From: Thermomicrobiaceae bacterium
Lineage (GTDB): Bacteria; Chloroflexota; Chloroflexia; Thermomicrobiales; Thermomicrobiaceae
NCBI GenBank assembly: GCA_007122555.1
Contig: SKTL01000481.1
Coordinates: 1 to 11,262, forward strand
DNA length: 11,262 bases
Direction: 5' to 3'
The position numbers and the translations under genes are program-made. This document shows, piece after piece, positions 1 through 8,012 of the stretch (its first letter is position 1; each line of letters starts with the position of its first letter). The notes beneath the pieces are model-generated. The model searched no databases, was not told where the DNA came from, and was given only the letters and a program-made list of their open reading frames with translations.

Positions 1-1
1 G

Positions 2-961
2 CTTTTGGACGCGGTCGGTCAGGAAGCGGTGCGTCATCGCGATACGATCATGATTGGCCGAACACATGGAGTCCACGCCGAGCCGATCACCTTCGGATTC
101 AAGCTCGCGGTCTGGTTCGACGAATTACGGCGTCATCGCATTCGATTGCAGGATGCTCGGGAGATGATGCGCGTCGGAAAGATCTCCGGGGCCGTCGGGA
201 CGCATGCGAACGTTCCCCCGGATGTTGAGGAAGCCGTCTGCCGTCACCTCGGGCTTGAGGCGGCGCCGGTTTCTACCCAGATTCTGCAGCGTGACCGTCA
301 CGCGCAAGTCATCACGGCGATCGCCTTACTGGGTACATCGCTCGACAAATTCGCGACAGAGGTACGACACCTTCAGCGCACGGAGGTGCGAGAGCTCGAG
401 GAGCCGTTCGACGCCGGAAATATGGGATCCTCGGCAATGCCGCACAAGCGTAACCCGCACGAGACCGAGCGAATCAGCGGGCTTTCACGCTTGCTTCGGG
501 GGTATGTGACGCCCGCGCTTGAGAATGTTGTGCTTTGGCACGAGCGGGATATTAGCAACAGTTCGGCCGAACGCGTGATCTTTCCGGATGCCTTCATCGT
601 TGTTGATTACATGCTCGGCTTGATGACCGAGATTGTCTCGGACTGGGTAGTCTATCCCGAGCGAATGCGGGCGAACCTCGACGCGACCTTTGGGGCGATT
701 TTCTCCCAGCAGGTGTTGCTACGCCTGATCGAGCACGGGATGGATCGACAGGCGGCCTACAAGATTGTGCAACGCAACGCCCAGAAAGCCTGGAACGAAG
801 GCATTCATTTCTCGGAGTTGCTGAAAGCTGATCCGGATGCCACGGCGCATCTCGATGCTAACGCGATCGATATGATGTTCGACCTCACCTATCACGTTCA
901 ACACCTCGACCGAACGTTCGAACGTCTCGGACTCACCACCCCAGCCGCAGCGAGATCATGA
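2..961 (+). CDS. purB: Adenylosuccinate lyase, C-terminal three quarters (5' partial)
   Basis: Adenylosuccinate lyase of the fumarase/aspartase superfamily; it releases fumarate from SAICAR (IMP pathway) and from adenylosuccinate (AMP branch) in the cytosol as a homotetramer. The frame is already open at the window edge, so the true start lies upstream; 319 residues are present, and about 110 N-terminal residues seem to be missing against a usual length near 430. Visible signatures are GRTHGVHAEP (from base 56), which carries the conserved catalytic-region histidine, TQILQRDRHA (about bases 275-304), and the superfamily loop SSAMPHKRNP (428-457) with the catalytic serine. WHERDISNSSAERVIFPD follows and matches the Bacillus-type enzyme closely from memory. 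It ends with TGA, 16 bases before purC, so the two are very likely co-transcribed. The TTG at base 5 is internal and not a start. The identification is secure; only the N-terminus is unknown. Confidence 0.97.
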   Translation, partial: LLDAVGQEAVRHRDTIMIGRTHGVHAEPITFGFKLAVWFDELRRHRIRLQDAREMMRVGKISGAVGTHANVPPDVEEAVCRHLGLEAAPVSTQILQRDRHAQVITAIALLGTSLDKFATEVRHLQRTEVRELEEPFDAGNMGSSAMPHKRNPHETERISGLSRLLRGYVTPALENVVLWHERDISNSSAERVIFPDAFIVVDYMLGLMTEIVSDWVVYPERMRANLDATFGAIFSQQVLLRLIEHGMDRQAAYKIVQRNAQKAWNEGIHFSELLKADPDATAHLDANAIDMMFDLTYHVQHLDRTFERLGLTTPAAARS

Positions 962-977
962 TCATGACGGAGGTTCT

Positions 978-1886
978 GTGCAGCAAGCGGTGACCCAACT
1001 CGAATTACCTGGTGTTCCCCTCTTTGCACGGGGGAAGGTCCGCGAGACATTTGATCTCGGAGACCGGCTGCTCATGGTTGCGACCGATCGAATCTCCGCA
1101 TATGACAGTATTCTGCCGACCGGAGTCCCGGCCAAAGGAATCATTCTGACGCAGTTTGCCCGGTTCTGGTTCGGCCAGTTGCAGGACATGGTCCAGCATC
1201 ACCTGATCACGACGGAGCTTGATGGACTTCCCGAGCACATCATCCGGTACCGGCATCTCTTGCGAGATCGGACGATGATCGTGCGCAAGGCGAATCGCAT
1301 TGATATTGAGTGCGTGGCTCGAGGCTACATATCCGGAAGCGCCTGGGCCGAGTACTCCGAACACGGGACCGTATGCGGCCAGAGGCTGCCGAATGGATTG
1401 CGCGAAAGCGACCGGCTGCCTGAGCCGATCTTCACCCCGGCGACCAAGGCGGCGGATGGACATCATGACGAAAACATCAGCGTTGAGCGTATGGCGGAGA
1501 TTATCGGGGATGAGCAGACCGAGAAGCTCAGGGATCTTACACTGCGCATCTATCGATTCGCCGAGGATTTCGCCCGCCAGCACGGGATCATTATTGCCGA
1601 TACCAAGCTCGAGTTCGGAATGATAAACGGTCAACTTGCGCTGATTGACGAAGTGCTGACCCCCGACAGCTCGCGCTTCTGGGATGCTGAACTCTATGAG
1701 CCCGGAGCGTCGCAACCATCGTTCGACAAGCAGATCGTTCGCGACTGGCTAACCAGCGCCGGGTGGGATCGCGAACCGCCGGCGCCGCGGTTGCCGCAGG
1801 ACGTGGCGCTCCGCACGGCGCGTCGCTACTACGAAGTCTTCCAGCGACTGACCGGTGAATCGCTCGATATTGACCTGACTGCCTGA
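978..1886 (+). CDS. purC: Phosphoribosylaminoimidazole-succinocarboxamide (SAICAR) synthase
   Basis: Joins CAIR and aspartate with ATP to give SAICAR, the substrate of the PurB encoded just upstream. The protein is 302 residues, the longer form resembling yeast ADE1, rather than the roughly 240-residue Bacillus/E. coli form. Seen in order: GKVRETFDLGDRLLMVATDR (19-38, N-terminal nucleotide-binding lobe), ECVARGYISGSAWAEY (111-126, first SAICAR synthetase signature), IADTKLEFG (206-214, second signature) and DEVLTPDSSRFW (224-235). All key motifs are intact. The start is GTG 978, with GGAGG at 969-973 only 4 bases ahead; a second in-frame GTG at 990 would leave a 16-base spacer and is less likely. 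The gene ends in back-to-back in-frame stops (TGA TAA). It lies 16 bases after purB and 20 before purS, inside the purine operon. Confidence 0.97.
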   Translation: MQQAVTQLELPGVPLFARGKVRETFDLGDRLLMVATDRISAYDSILPTGVPAKGIILTQFARFWFGQLQDMVQHHLITTELDGLPEHIIRYRHLLRDRTMIVRKANRIDIECVARGYISGSAWAEYSEHGTVCGQRLPNGLRESDRLPEPIFTPATKAADGHHDENISVERMAEIIGDEQTEKLRDLTLRIYRFAEDFARQHGIIIADTKLEFGMINGQLALIDEVLTPDSSRFWDAELYEPGASQPSFDKQIVRDWLTSAGWDREPPAPRLPQDVALRTARRYYEVFQRLTGESLDIDLTA

Positions 1887-1906
1887 TAAACGAGGGGAAC
1901 GAACTG

Positions 1907-2200
1907 GTGACAGCGACCGATCAGAAAACAAAACAGAACTGGCTGGTGGAAGTGTTTGTTTCGCTCAAACCAGCCGTCAACGATCCACAAGGGCTGGCGA
2001 TCAAGGACGGGTTGCACATGCTCGGCTACGACGAGGTGGATGATGTCCGGGCCGGGAAATACATGCAACTGCATCTGTCCGGAAGCGACCAGTCTGCAGT
2101 TGAATCACGCGTTGCGGACATGTGCGAGAAGCTGCTGGCGAACACCGTGATTGAAAGCTACCGGTTCACTGTTCAGCCGATCACTGACGATTCGCAGTAA
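1907..2200 (+). CDS. purS: Phosphoribosylformylglycinamidine synthase subunit PurS
   Basis: Small non-catalytic subunit that bridges PurQ and PurL in the FGAM synthase complex and is needed for ammonia transfer between them. It is 97 residues, about a dozen longer at the N-terminus than the Bacillus protein. The family core is clear: VEVFVSLKPAVNDPQG (about 14-29), the region around GYDEVDDVRAGKYMQL (40-55) and CEKLLANTVIESYRF (about 73-87). The GTG start at 1907 is supported by AGGGG at 1893-1897, 9 bases upstream. The extra N-terminal residues (TATDQKTKQN) are polar and probably flexible. It sits between purC and purQ with 20- and 12-base gaps, which implies co-translation with its partners. 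Its presence marks the multi-subunit FGAM synthase rather than the single-chain PurL of Gammaproteobacteria. Confidence 0.96.
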   Translation: MTATDQKTKQNWLVEVFVSLKPAVNDPQGLAIKDGLHMLGYDEVDDVRAGKYMQLHLSGSDQSAVESRVADMCEKLLANTVIESYRFTVQPITDDSQ

Positions 2201-2212
2201 GGCGGTCTCCGA

Positions 2213-2926
2213 ATGAGCATGCGATACGCGGTTATTACGTTTCCGGGCAGTAACGGCGAGCACGACGCGCTCATGGCGGTCGAACTCGGGCTTGGCATGC
2301 CGGTGGAAGCGGTCTGGTACAAGGAAACATCACTCGATCGTTTCGACGCCCTGCTGTTGCCGGGCGGATTCTCGTACGGCGATTATCTACGTCCCGGCGC
2401 GATTGCTCGATTCGCCCCGATTATGGCTGCGGTCGAAGAGTTTGCCGCGTCAGGCAAACCGGTCCTCGGGATCTGCAACGGTTTTCAGGTGCTGACTGAA
2501 GCCGGCTTGCTGCCTGGCGCATTGCTCCGAAATCAGTCGCTTGAGTTTCGGTGTGCCTGGGTCCATGTGCGGACCGAGACAACCCGCACCCCCTGGACCG
2601 CTCCGCTGGCGGACGGCGAGGTCCTGCATTTGCCAATTGCCCATGGTGATGGCCGCTACTTCGCCGAGCCCGATCTCTTGAACCGGCTAATTCAGAAAGA
2701 TCAAGTCGTCTTCCGCTATAGCACCGAATCCGGAGAGCGGGAAAGCTCGGTGAATCCGAACGGTTCGGTCGATGACATCGCGGGCGTGTGCAACTCCGCT
2801 GGCAACGTTGTCGGGCTGATGCCGCACCCGGAACGCGCCTATGACACGTTGATCGGCGGCGATGACGGGTTGAGAATCCTGTCATCCGTTTTGCGGGCTG
2901 GAATGGCCGCGGCAAGCGGCGCCTGA
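2213..2926 (+). CDS. purQ: Phosphoribosylformylglycinamidine synthase, glutaminase subunit PurQ
   Basis: Class I (triad-type) glutamine amidotransferase that hydrolyses glutamine and passes ammonia to PurL for converting FGAR to FGAM. It is 237 residues, normal for the family. LLPGGFSYGDYLRPGAIARF (48-67) shapes the oxyanion/substrate region. The nucleophile Cys88 lies in GKPVLGICNGFQ (81-92), and the other triad members are His205 and Glu207 in GLMPHPERAYD (201-211). The start is ATG 2213, 12 bases after the purS stop, with a weak GGCGG 7 bases upstream. ATG 2219 two codons later is possible but has poorer spacing. All catalytic residues are present. It works in a complex with the flanking purS and purL products. 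Confidence 0.97.
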   Translation: MSMRYAVITFPGSNGEHDALMAVELGLGMPVEAVWYKETSLDRFDALLLPGGFSYGDYLRPGAIARFAPIMAAVEEFAASGKPVLGICNGFQVLTEAGLLPGALLRNQSLEFRCAWVHVRTETTRTPWTAPLADGEVLHLPIAHGDGRYFAEPDLLNRLIQKDQVVFRYSTESGERESSVNPNGSVDDIAGVCNSAGNVVGLMPHPERAYDTLIGGDDGLRILSSVLRAGMAAASGA

Positions 2927-2979
2927 CATCTCGGTGAGAAATGTCGCGAGGTCGAATGTGAGAGTGAACGAGGAGTTCG

Positions 2980-5223
2980 ATGCAGGTAACCGCTGAAGTT
3001 CTGGCAGAAGTCGCACTCACCGAGTCTGAATACGCGTTGATCGTTGAGAAACTTGGACGAGAACCTACACCGGTCGAGCTCGGGATGTTCGGCGCGATGT
3101 GGAGCGAGCACTGTGGGTACAAGAACTCGCGCCCAATTCTGAAACGCTTCCCGACGACCGGCGAACATGTGCTTCAGGGGCCCGGCGAGAACGCCGGCGC
3201 AGTCGATATCGGCGATGGACTCGCCGCCGTGTTCAAGATCGAATCGCACAATCATCCAAGCGCCGTAGAGCCGTACCAGGGAGCGGCGACCGGCGTCGGC
3301 GGTATTGTTCGGGACATTTTCACGATGGGCGCTCGCCCGACAGCGCTGCTGAACTCATTGAGGTTCGGCCCGTTGACCGAACCGCGTACGCGGTACCTGT
3401 TCTCAGGTGTTGTCGGCGGGATCGGCGGATACGGGAACTGTCTGGGTATTCCGACGGTCTCCGGCGACATCTTCTTCCACTCGAGTTATGCCGGAAATCC
3501 GCTGGTGAATGCGATGTGTGTCGGGATCGCTCGCCAGGACCAGTTGACGACTGCCGAAGCCTCAGGCGTCGGTAATCTTGTCGTGCTGGTCGGAGCGGAT
3601 ACCGGACGCGACGGAATTCAGGGCGCGACATTCGCGTCCGTCGTCAACCCGGAAGCGTCGCATCGCGGTGTGATCCAGGTCGGGAACCCATTCCTCGAGA
3701 AACTATTGATTGAGGCGTGTCTGGAGTTGCTGCAGACGCCGCACGTCGTCGCAATGCAGGACCTCGGTGCGGCCGGCCTCACCTCGTCAGCCGTCGAGTG
3801 CGCCAGTCGAGGAACTGTCGGGATCGAGATCGACGTTGACAAGGTATCACGCCGTGAGAAGGGTATGACCCCGTATGAAGTGATGCTTTCCGAGAGCCAG
3901 GAACGCATGCTCGTCGTCGTGCGGCCCGAAGGTCTGGAATCCGTCCAGCAGATCTTTGAATATTACGATCTTCACTCAGATGTGATCGGTCACGTCACCG
4001 ATGATGGCAATGTGCGGATTACGTCGGGCGAAGAGGTTGTCGCCAACGTCCCGGCCCGACTCTATACCGATGAGTGCCCGGTCTATACCCGCGAGGGAGT
4101 TGAGAAGAAGGCGGTTCAGACGCTTCGCGCGTTCGAGATGAGCGCAATTCCGGACGTCAGCGCGCAGGATAGCGCAGGCGTCTTGCTCAAACTCCTGAAG
4201 TCCCCCAACATCGGGAGTCGTGAATCGGTTACCCGGACGTATGATCATACGATCCTCAGCAACACGGTAGTCGCGCCGATCAAGGCGGATGCCGCCGTGA
4301 TTCGGGTGAAGGGGACAGGTTCTGGCCTGGCGGTCAAGACCGACTGCAATCCGCGCTATTGCTATCTGGAACCGTTCAGCGGCGGTGCTCACGCGGTGGC
4401 GGAGGCAGCGAGGAATATCAGCTGTGTTGGCGCGCAGCCGCTCGCGATCACGAACTGCCTGAATTTCGGCAATCCGGAGGATCCGGGTGTCTATTACCAG
4501 ATGCAGCAGGCGGTCGACGGCATGTCTGCAGCCTGTAACGCCCTTGGCATTCCCGTTATCTCTGGAAATGTGAGCCTGTACAACGAATCTGGAGATACCG
4601 CGATCTTCCCCACCCCGACGGTCGGGATCGTCGGACGCCTGGACAACGTTGACCGCCACGCGTCGATGGGGTTCCAGGGCGGCGGGGCTGCGATTCTCGT
4701 TGGTCCGGGCGAGGCGTCGCTGGGCGCTAGCGAATATCTCGAAGAAGTGCATGGTAAGACCGCCGGCGCTCCGCCGGAGATTGATCTCGAGCTCGAAGTC
4801 AAGGTCCAGCGAGCCGTGCGCCAACTGATCGCCGACGGTCTGATCAACGTGGCTCACGATACGTCAGAGGGCGGTCTGGCGATTGCGCTTGCCGAGAGTT
4901 GCATCCAGGGGAGGGCCGGCCTCGAGTCGGATCTCGGTGAGTTGCTCGCCGTAAACAATCAACGACTCGATCAAACGTTGTTCGGCGAGGCCGCGTCGCG
5001 AATTATCATCGAGGTCTCGCGTGAGCGCGAATCGGCCGTGCTCGATCGGCTGCACGAGTCCGGGATTCCGATCTGGCGGCTCGGCGCCACCGGCGGCGAG
5101 CGATTCCGGGTCACCGGCATCCTGGATGTAACTGTTGATGAATTGGCCGCATCGTGGAGCGCCGCGCTGACGTCGTATCGCGAGGATCCGGAAACCAGTC
5201 AGCCTGTTCCTGGACGAGGTTGA
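2980..5223 (+). CDS. purL: Phosphoribosylformylglycinamidine synthase, synthetase subunit (small PurL)
   Basis: ATP-dependent synthetase subunit that uses ammonia from PurQ to turn FGAR into FGAM. At 747 residues it is the small PurL type, lacking the fused glutaminase and PurS-like domains of the roughly 1,300-residue form, which agrees with separate purS and purQ upstream. Seen: [13 protein letters not shown] (40-52, the conserved active-site His44), [17 protein letters not shown] (85-101, nucleotide and metal binding), [16 protein letters not shown] (105-120), [13 protein letters not shown] (208-220), [17 protein letters not shown] (259-275) and [11 protein letters not shown] (303-313). 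The second half repeats the AIR-synthase-like fold with [10 protein letters not shown] (528-537) and [15 protein letters not shown] (627-641). ATG 2980 is preceded by AGGAG at 2971-2975 (4-base spacer), and an in-frame TGA at 2965 rules out a longer start. The 53-base gap after purQ holds nothing I could assign. Confidence 0.98.
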   Translation: MQVTAEVLAEVALTESEYALIVEKLGREPTPVELGMFGAMWSEHCGYKNSRPILKRFPTTGEHVLQGPGENAGAVDIGDGLAAVFKIESHNHPSAVEPYQGAATGVGGIVRDIFTMGARPTALLNSLRFGPLTEPRTRYLFSGVVGGIGGYGNCLGIPTVSGDIFFHSSYAGNPLVNAMCVGIARQDQLTTAEASGVGNLVVLVGADTGRDGIQGATFASVVNPEASHRGVIQVGNPFLEKLLIEACLELLQTPHVVAMQDLGAAGLTSSAVECASRGTVGIEIDVDKVSRREKGMTPYEVMLSESQERMLVVVRPEGLESVQQIFEYYDLHSDVIGHVTDDGNVRITSGEEVVANVPARLYTDECPVYTREGVEKKAVQTLRAFEMSAIPDVSAQDSAGVLLKLLKSPNIGSRESVTRTYDHTILSNTVVAPIKADAAVIRVKGTGSGLAVKTDCNPRYCYLEPFSGGAHAVAEAARNISCVGAQPLAITNCLNFGNPEDPGVYYQMQQAVDGMSAACNALGIPVISGNVSLYNESGDTAIFPTPTVGIVGRLDNVDRHASMGFQGGGAAILVGPGEASLGASEYLEEVHGKTAGAPPEIDLELEVKVQRAVRQLIADGLINVAHDTSEGGLAIALAESCIQGRAGLESDLGELLAVNNQRLDQTLFGEAASRIIIEVSRERESAVLDRLHESGIPIWRLGATGGERFRVTGILDVTVDELAASWSAALTSYREDPETSQPVPGRG

Positions 5224-5318
5224 TCCGCGCCAGTTCGTTGATACTCGCGGATACCGTAGATTGCCGGCTGGATTGCTCGTTGCTGTGCGCAGAATCGGAC
5301 CGAATCAGGCGGCTCGCG

Positions 5319-5327
5319 TGTTACACT
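5319..5327 (+). promoter_or_regulatory. Possible extended -10 promoter for purF
   Basis: In the 146-base gap between purL and purF, TGTTACACT combines a TGn extension with TACACT, a four-of-six match to TATAAT. No acceptable -35 hexamer lies 16-18 bases upstream (the bases there read about ACCGAA), so this could only work as an extended -10 promoter. Transcription would start near 5334, giving a leader of about 35 bases with the purF ribosome site. Read-through from purL is equally possible because no terminator is visible in the gap. Evidence is a motif match only. Confidence 0.3.
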
Positions 5328-5369
5328 TCAGGTGATAGATGCTGCGGACCAGAAGGGGGCCAATCCAGC

Positions 5370-6773
5370 ATGCCACTCGATGAACTCCGTGAGGAATGTG
5401 GTGTATTCGGTGTCTATGCTCCCGGCATGGATGTCGCACGCTTGACGTACTTCGGATTGTACGCATTGCAGCATCGCGGCCAGGAAAGCGCTGGTATCGC
5501 GGCTTCAGACGGGACCGACATTCACGTTCATAAACGTATGGGCCTGGTGAACACCGCATTCTCAGAGGAGAATCTCGGTTCGCTGTCGGGCCATATAGCG
5601 ATCGGCCATACACGATATTCAACGACTGGAAGCAGTCATCCCGACAATGCGGGCCCAATGGTGGCCCGCTCTCATTTTGGGACCGTGGCGGTCTCCCACA
5701 ACGGAAACCTCGTCAATAGCGACATCCTGCGGCGAGAACTCGAGGAATCCGGCGTTGAGTTCAAGACGACCACCGACAGTGAAGTGCTTACCTGGCGAAT
5801 AGCCCTGAATTTCGGGCCGGATATCGTGAGCCGCGTCAAGCAGGCGATGTCGCGCTTCGTCGGCGCCTACAGTCTCGCCGTGCTGTTGCCGGACGCGCTG
5901 GTCGGCGTTCGTGATCCGCACGGAATCCGCCCGCTCTGCCTTGGGCGAGTCGACGGCGGATGGGTACTTGCCTCGGAGACCTGTGCGTTCCAGACAATCG
6001 GCGCGAGCTATGAGCGAGAGCTTGAACCAGGCGAGATCGTCGTTATCGACCACAACGGAGTCACCAGCTATCCGCCCGATGAAAGCCGCAAACGGGAGGC
6101 AATGTGTATCTTCGAGACGATCTACTTCGCCCGACCGGACAGCTTCATGAAAGGCGATCGGCTCCATCTGACACGCCAGCGAATGGGCGCCGAGTTGTAT
6201 CGCGAGCATCCGGTTGACGCGGATATCGTTGTCCCGTTGCCTGATTCATCTGTGCCCGCGGCAATCGGATTCGCGCGCGAGTCAGGAATCGAGTACGCCG
6301 AAGCGTTGATCAAGAATCGGTACATCGGTCGAACATTTATCCAACCTGATCAGCGGCTTCGCGAGCAGGGCGTGCAACTGAAATTCAACGCGTTGCCGGA
6401 AGTTCTTGAAGGTAAGCGGGTTGCGCTAATCGACGACACAATCGTACGCGGGACCACCAGCAAACCGATCGTGGATCTCTTGCGGAACAACGGCGCAACT
6501 GAGGTGCATATGCGCGTCCATGCTCCGCCGATCAAGTGGCCGTGCTACCTGGGAGTTGACATGGCCAAACGGAGCGAGTTGATCGCGGCGCACCTCAGCG
6601 TCGAGGAAATTGGACAGAAGATCGGCGCGGATTCGATCGGGTACCTCAGCCTCGAGGGCTTGTTGAAGGCGATCAACGCTGGCCGCAATGGCTTCTGCAC
6701 CGGGTGTCTGACGGGCCAGTATCCGGTGCCCGTGCAGATGGAAATGGACAAGCTGTCGCTAGAGAAGGTCTAG
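5370..6773 (+). CDS. purF: Amidophosphoribosyltransferase (glutamine PRPP amidotransferase), Fe-S type
   Basis: First committed enzyme of de novo purine synthesis: PRPP plus glutamine gives 5-phosphoribosylamine. It is 467 residues. The N-terminal Ntn-glutaminase domain begins MPLDELREEC; by family knowledge the first nine residues are a propeptide cleaved to free Cys10 as the N-terminal nucleophile. YALQHRGQESAGIA (31-44), GHTRYSTTG (79-87) and SHNGNLVN (109-116) are glutaminase motifs. The phosphoribosyltransferase domain carries YFARPDS (252-258) and the PRPP loop VALIDDTIVRGTTS (351-364). Cys246, Cys392, Cys443 and Cys446 (the last two in FCTGC) fall where the Bacillus enzyme binds its [4Fe-4S] cluster, so an oxygen-sensitive cluster is inferred. 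ATG 5370 is chosen because the propeptide and Cys fit the family, and a G-rich ribosome site (AAGGGGG, 5353-5359) lies 10 bases upstream. The frame stays open upstream to an ATG at 5154 inside purL, but those 72 codons show no family similarity. Confidence 0.97.
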   Translation: MPLDELREECGVFGVYAPGMDVARLTYFGLYALQHRGQESAGIAASDGTDIHVHKRMGLVNTAFSEENLGSLSGHIAIGHTRYSTTGSSHPDNAGPMVARSHFGTVAVSHNGNLVNSDILRRELEESGVEFKTTTDSEVLTWRIALNFGPDIVSRVKQAMSRFVGAYSLAVLLPDALVGVRDPHGIRPLCLGRVDGGWVLASETCAFQTIGASYERELEPGEIVVIDHNGVTSYPPDESRKREAMCIFETIYFARPDSFMKGDRLHLTRQRMGAELYREHPVDADIVVPLPDSSVPAAIGFARESGIEYAEALIKNRYIGRTFIQPDQRLREQGVQLKFNALPEVLEGKRVALIDDTIVRGTTSKPIVDLLRNNGATEVHMRVHAPPIKWPCYLGVDMAKRSELIAAHLSVEEIGQKIGADSIGYLSLEGLLKAINAGRNGFCTGCLTGQYPVPVQMEMDKLSLEKV

Positions 6774-6782
6774 CATCGCGAG

Positions 6783-6811
6783 TTGACCGGCCTGTCGTTC
6801 CTCATTACAAT
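6783..6811 (+). promoter_or_regulatory. Sigma-70-type promoter for the gcvT operon
   Basis: TTGACC (6783-6788, five of six to the -35 consensus) and TACAAT (6806-6811, five of six to the -10 consensus) are separated by exactly 17 bases. They start 9 bases after the purF stop. Transcription should begin near 6818, leaving a leader of about 30 bases that contains AAAGGAG and the TTG start at 6850. This is the best promoter match in the window. The leader is too short for a glycine riboswitch and none is visible. No terminator for purF was found before it, so gcvT may also receive read-through. Confidence 0.7.
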
Positions 6812-6836
6812 TTGACAGTTTGGGCCGCGGGATGGG

Positions 6837-6843
6837 AAAGGAG
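6837..6843 (+). promoter_or_regulatory. Ribosome binding site that decides the gcvT start
   Basis: AAAGGAG is a near-perfect Shine-Dalgarno sequence ending 6 bases before TTG 6850. It lies downstream of the other in-frame candidates (TTG 6820, ATG 6832), neither of which has a comparable site, and so it favours the TTG at 6850. Confidence 0.75.
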
Positions 6844-6849
6844 CACGGG

Positions 6850-7968
6850 TTGGCGGAGTCTTCTGAACTGAAACGGACACCGATCGCAGAGCGCCACGTT
6901 CAGGCTGGCGCGAAGATGGTCGATTTCAGTGGCTGGTACATGCCGGTCAACTACAAGGGGATCATCGAAGAACACCACACCGTTCGAAACAATGTCGGGG
7001 TGTTTGATCTCGGACATATGGGCCAGCTCGATGTGACCGGACCTGACGCCGAGGCATTCCTGCAGTACGTGGCGACAAATGATGTCTCAAAGCTCAGTCG
7101 AGGACAGGCGCAGTACGCGATGCTGCTGTATCCGAACGGCGGAGTGGTTGATGACATTATTGTCTATCGGCGACCGGACGATAGCGGCTTCTTCATTGTG
7201 CTCAATGCGGCCAACACCCAGAAAGACATTGACTGGTTCAATGAGCAGAAAGCAAACCGGCCGGAATTCGATGTCAACCTGGATCACTCGTCCGATCGTA
7301 CCGGGATGATCGCCATCCAGGGGCCGAATGCCGAACAAGTGATGCAGAAGATTACGGATGTCGATCTGTCGCCGGTCGAGAACTTCTGGTCGGTCTACGC
7401 GAATGTCGCCGGCGCGCCATGCATGCTCGGTCGCACGGGCTACACCGGTGAAGACGGCTTTGAGGTCTATTCGCCGATCGACAAGATTCTCGAGATCTGG
7501 GATGCGCTTTTCGATGCCGGATCCGATGTCGGTATTCAGCCGATCGGCCTCGGCGCCAGGGATACGCTTCGACTGGAAGCGAAGATGGCGTTGTACGGTC
7601 AGGAATTGTCGCCGGAGATTACGCCGCTTGAAGCGCGTCTCGGTTGGGCCGTGAAGTTCGACAAGGGCGAGTTTATCGGACGAGAGGCCCTGCTGAAGCA
7701 GAAGGAAGAGGGGCTGACGCGTCGACTGGTCGGCTTCAAGCTGGTCGAGCGCGGCGGAACGCCTCGAACCCATTATGAGATTCAGGTTGATGGCAAGCCG
7801 GTCGGCGAGGTGACCAGTGGAACCCGGTCGCCAACGCTCGGCGAGAACATAGGCCTGGGTCTCGTTGATACGGAATATGCGGGAGTTGGCAAGCCGCTGG
7901 ACATAATCGTCCGGAACAAGCCGGTGCGCGCCGAGCAGGTTCGCACGCCGTTTTACAAGCGGGGATAA
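6850..7968 (+). CDS. gcvT: Aminomethyltransferase, glycine cleavage system T protein
   Basis: T protein of the glycine cleavage system: it takes the aminomethyl group held on lipoyl-GcvH, releases ammonia and transfers the one-carbon unit to tetrahydrofolate as 5,10-methylene-THF. From TTG 6850 the protein is 372 residues, the normal length, and begins MAESSELKRTPIAERHVQAG, which lines up with the usual family N-terminus. Visible are GAKMVDFSGWYMPVNYKG (20-37), VFDLGHMGQLDVTGPDA (51-67), YPNGGVVDDIIVYR (94-107) with Asp101 at the position of the essential E. coli Asp101, GRTGYTGEDGFEVY (194-207), GARDTLRLEAKMALYG (235-250) and the C-terminal barrel with VTSGTRSPTLGENIGLG (321-337). The longer open frame begins at TTG 6820, essentially at the predicted transcript start, so it is an unlikely start; ATG 6832 would add six residues and lacks its own ribosome site. 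It heads the gcvT-gcvH-gcvPA cluster. Confidence 0.95.
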   Translation: MAESSELKRTPIAERHVQAGAKMVDFSGWYMPVNYKGIIEEHHTVRNNVGVFDLGHMGQLDVTGPDAEAFLQYVATNDVSKLSRGQAQYAMLLYPNGGVVDDIIVYRRPDDSGFFIVLNAANTQKDIDWFNEQKANRPEFDVNLDHSSDRTGMIAIQGPNAEQVMQKITDVDLSPVENFWSVYANVAGAPCMLGRTGYTGEDGFEVYSPIDKILEIWDALFDAGSDVGIQPIGLGARDTLRLEAKMALYGQELSPEITPLEARLGWAVKFDKGEFIGREALLKQKEEGLTRRLVGFKLVERGGTPRTHYEIQVDGKPVGEVTSGTRSPTLGENIGLGLVDTEYAGVGKPLDIIVRNKPVRAEQVRTPFYKRG

Positions 7969-8012
7969 CGCTGGGGGACGCCCGACGGGCGCGAAGGAAA
8001 GGATCAGGCACG

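Noticed and set aside
1005..1715. 236-codon minus-strand open frame within purC
   Set aside because: Antisense shadow of purC; no recognisable protein motifs, and the sense strand is clearly coding.
2925..2945. Short inverted repeat GACAT/ATGTC in the purQ-purL gap
   Set aside because: Only five pairs, overlaps the purQ stop, and no T-run follows; likely chance.
2421..3122. 233-codon minus-strand open frame across purQ and purL
   Set aside because: Arg/Ser-rich translation typical of a shadow frame, overlapping two certain genes.
3976..4857. 293-codon open frame on the minus strand within purL
   Set aside because: It lies wholly antisense to a strongly conserved purL region with intact motifs; long antisense frames are expected from the codon bias of GC-rich genes, and its translation shows no recognisable domain.
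5154..5369. 72-codon N-terminal extension of purF starting inside purL
   Set aside because: It overlaps the end of purL, has no family similarity, and would place the catalytic Cys far from the propeptide cleavage site; ATG 5370 has a ribosome site and gives the expected propeptide.
6774..6849. Glycine riboswitch ahead of gcvT
   Set aside because: The gap is only 76 bases and the predicted leader about 30, too short for the aptamer; no matching conserved core was seen.
7087..7773. 228-codon minus-strand open frame within gcvT
   Set aside because: Antisense to conserved GcvT motifs, with no domain signal of its own.
7979..7991. CGCCC-GAC-GGGCG hairpin before gcvH as a terminator
   Set aside because: Five-pair stem with no T-run and a ribosome site directly after it; not a terminator.
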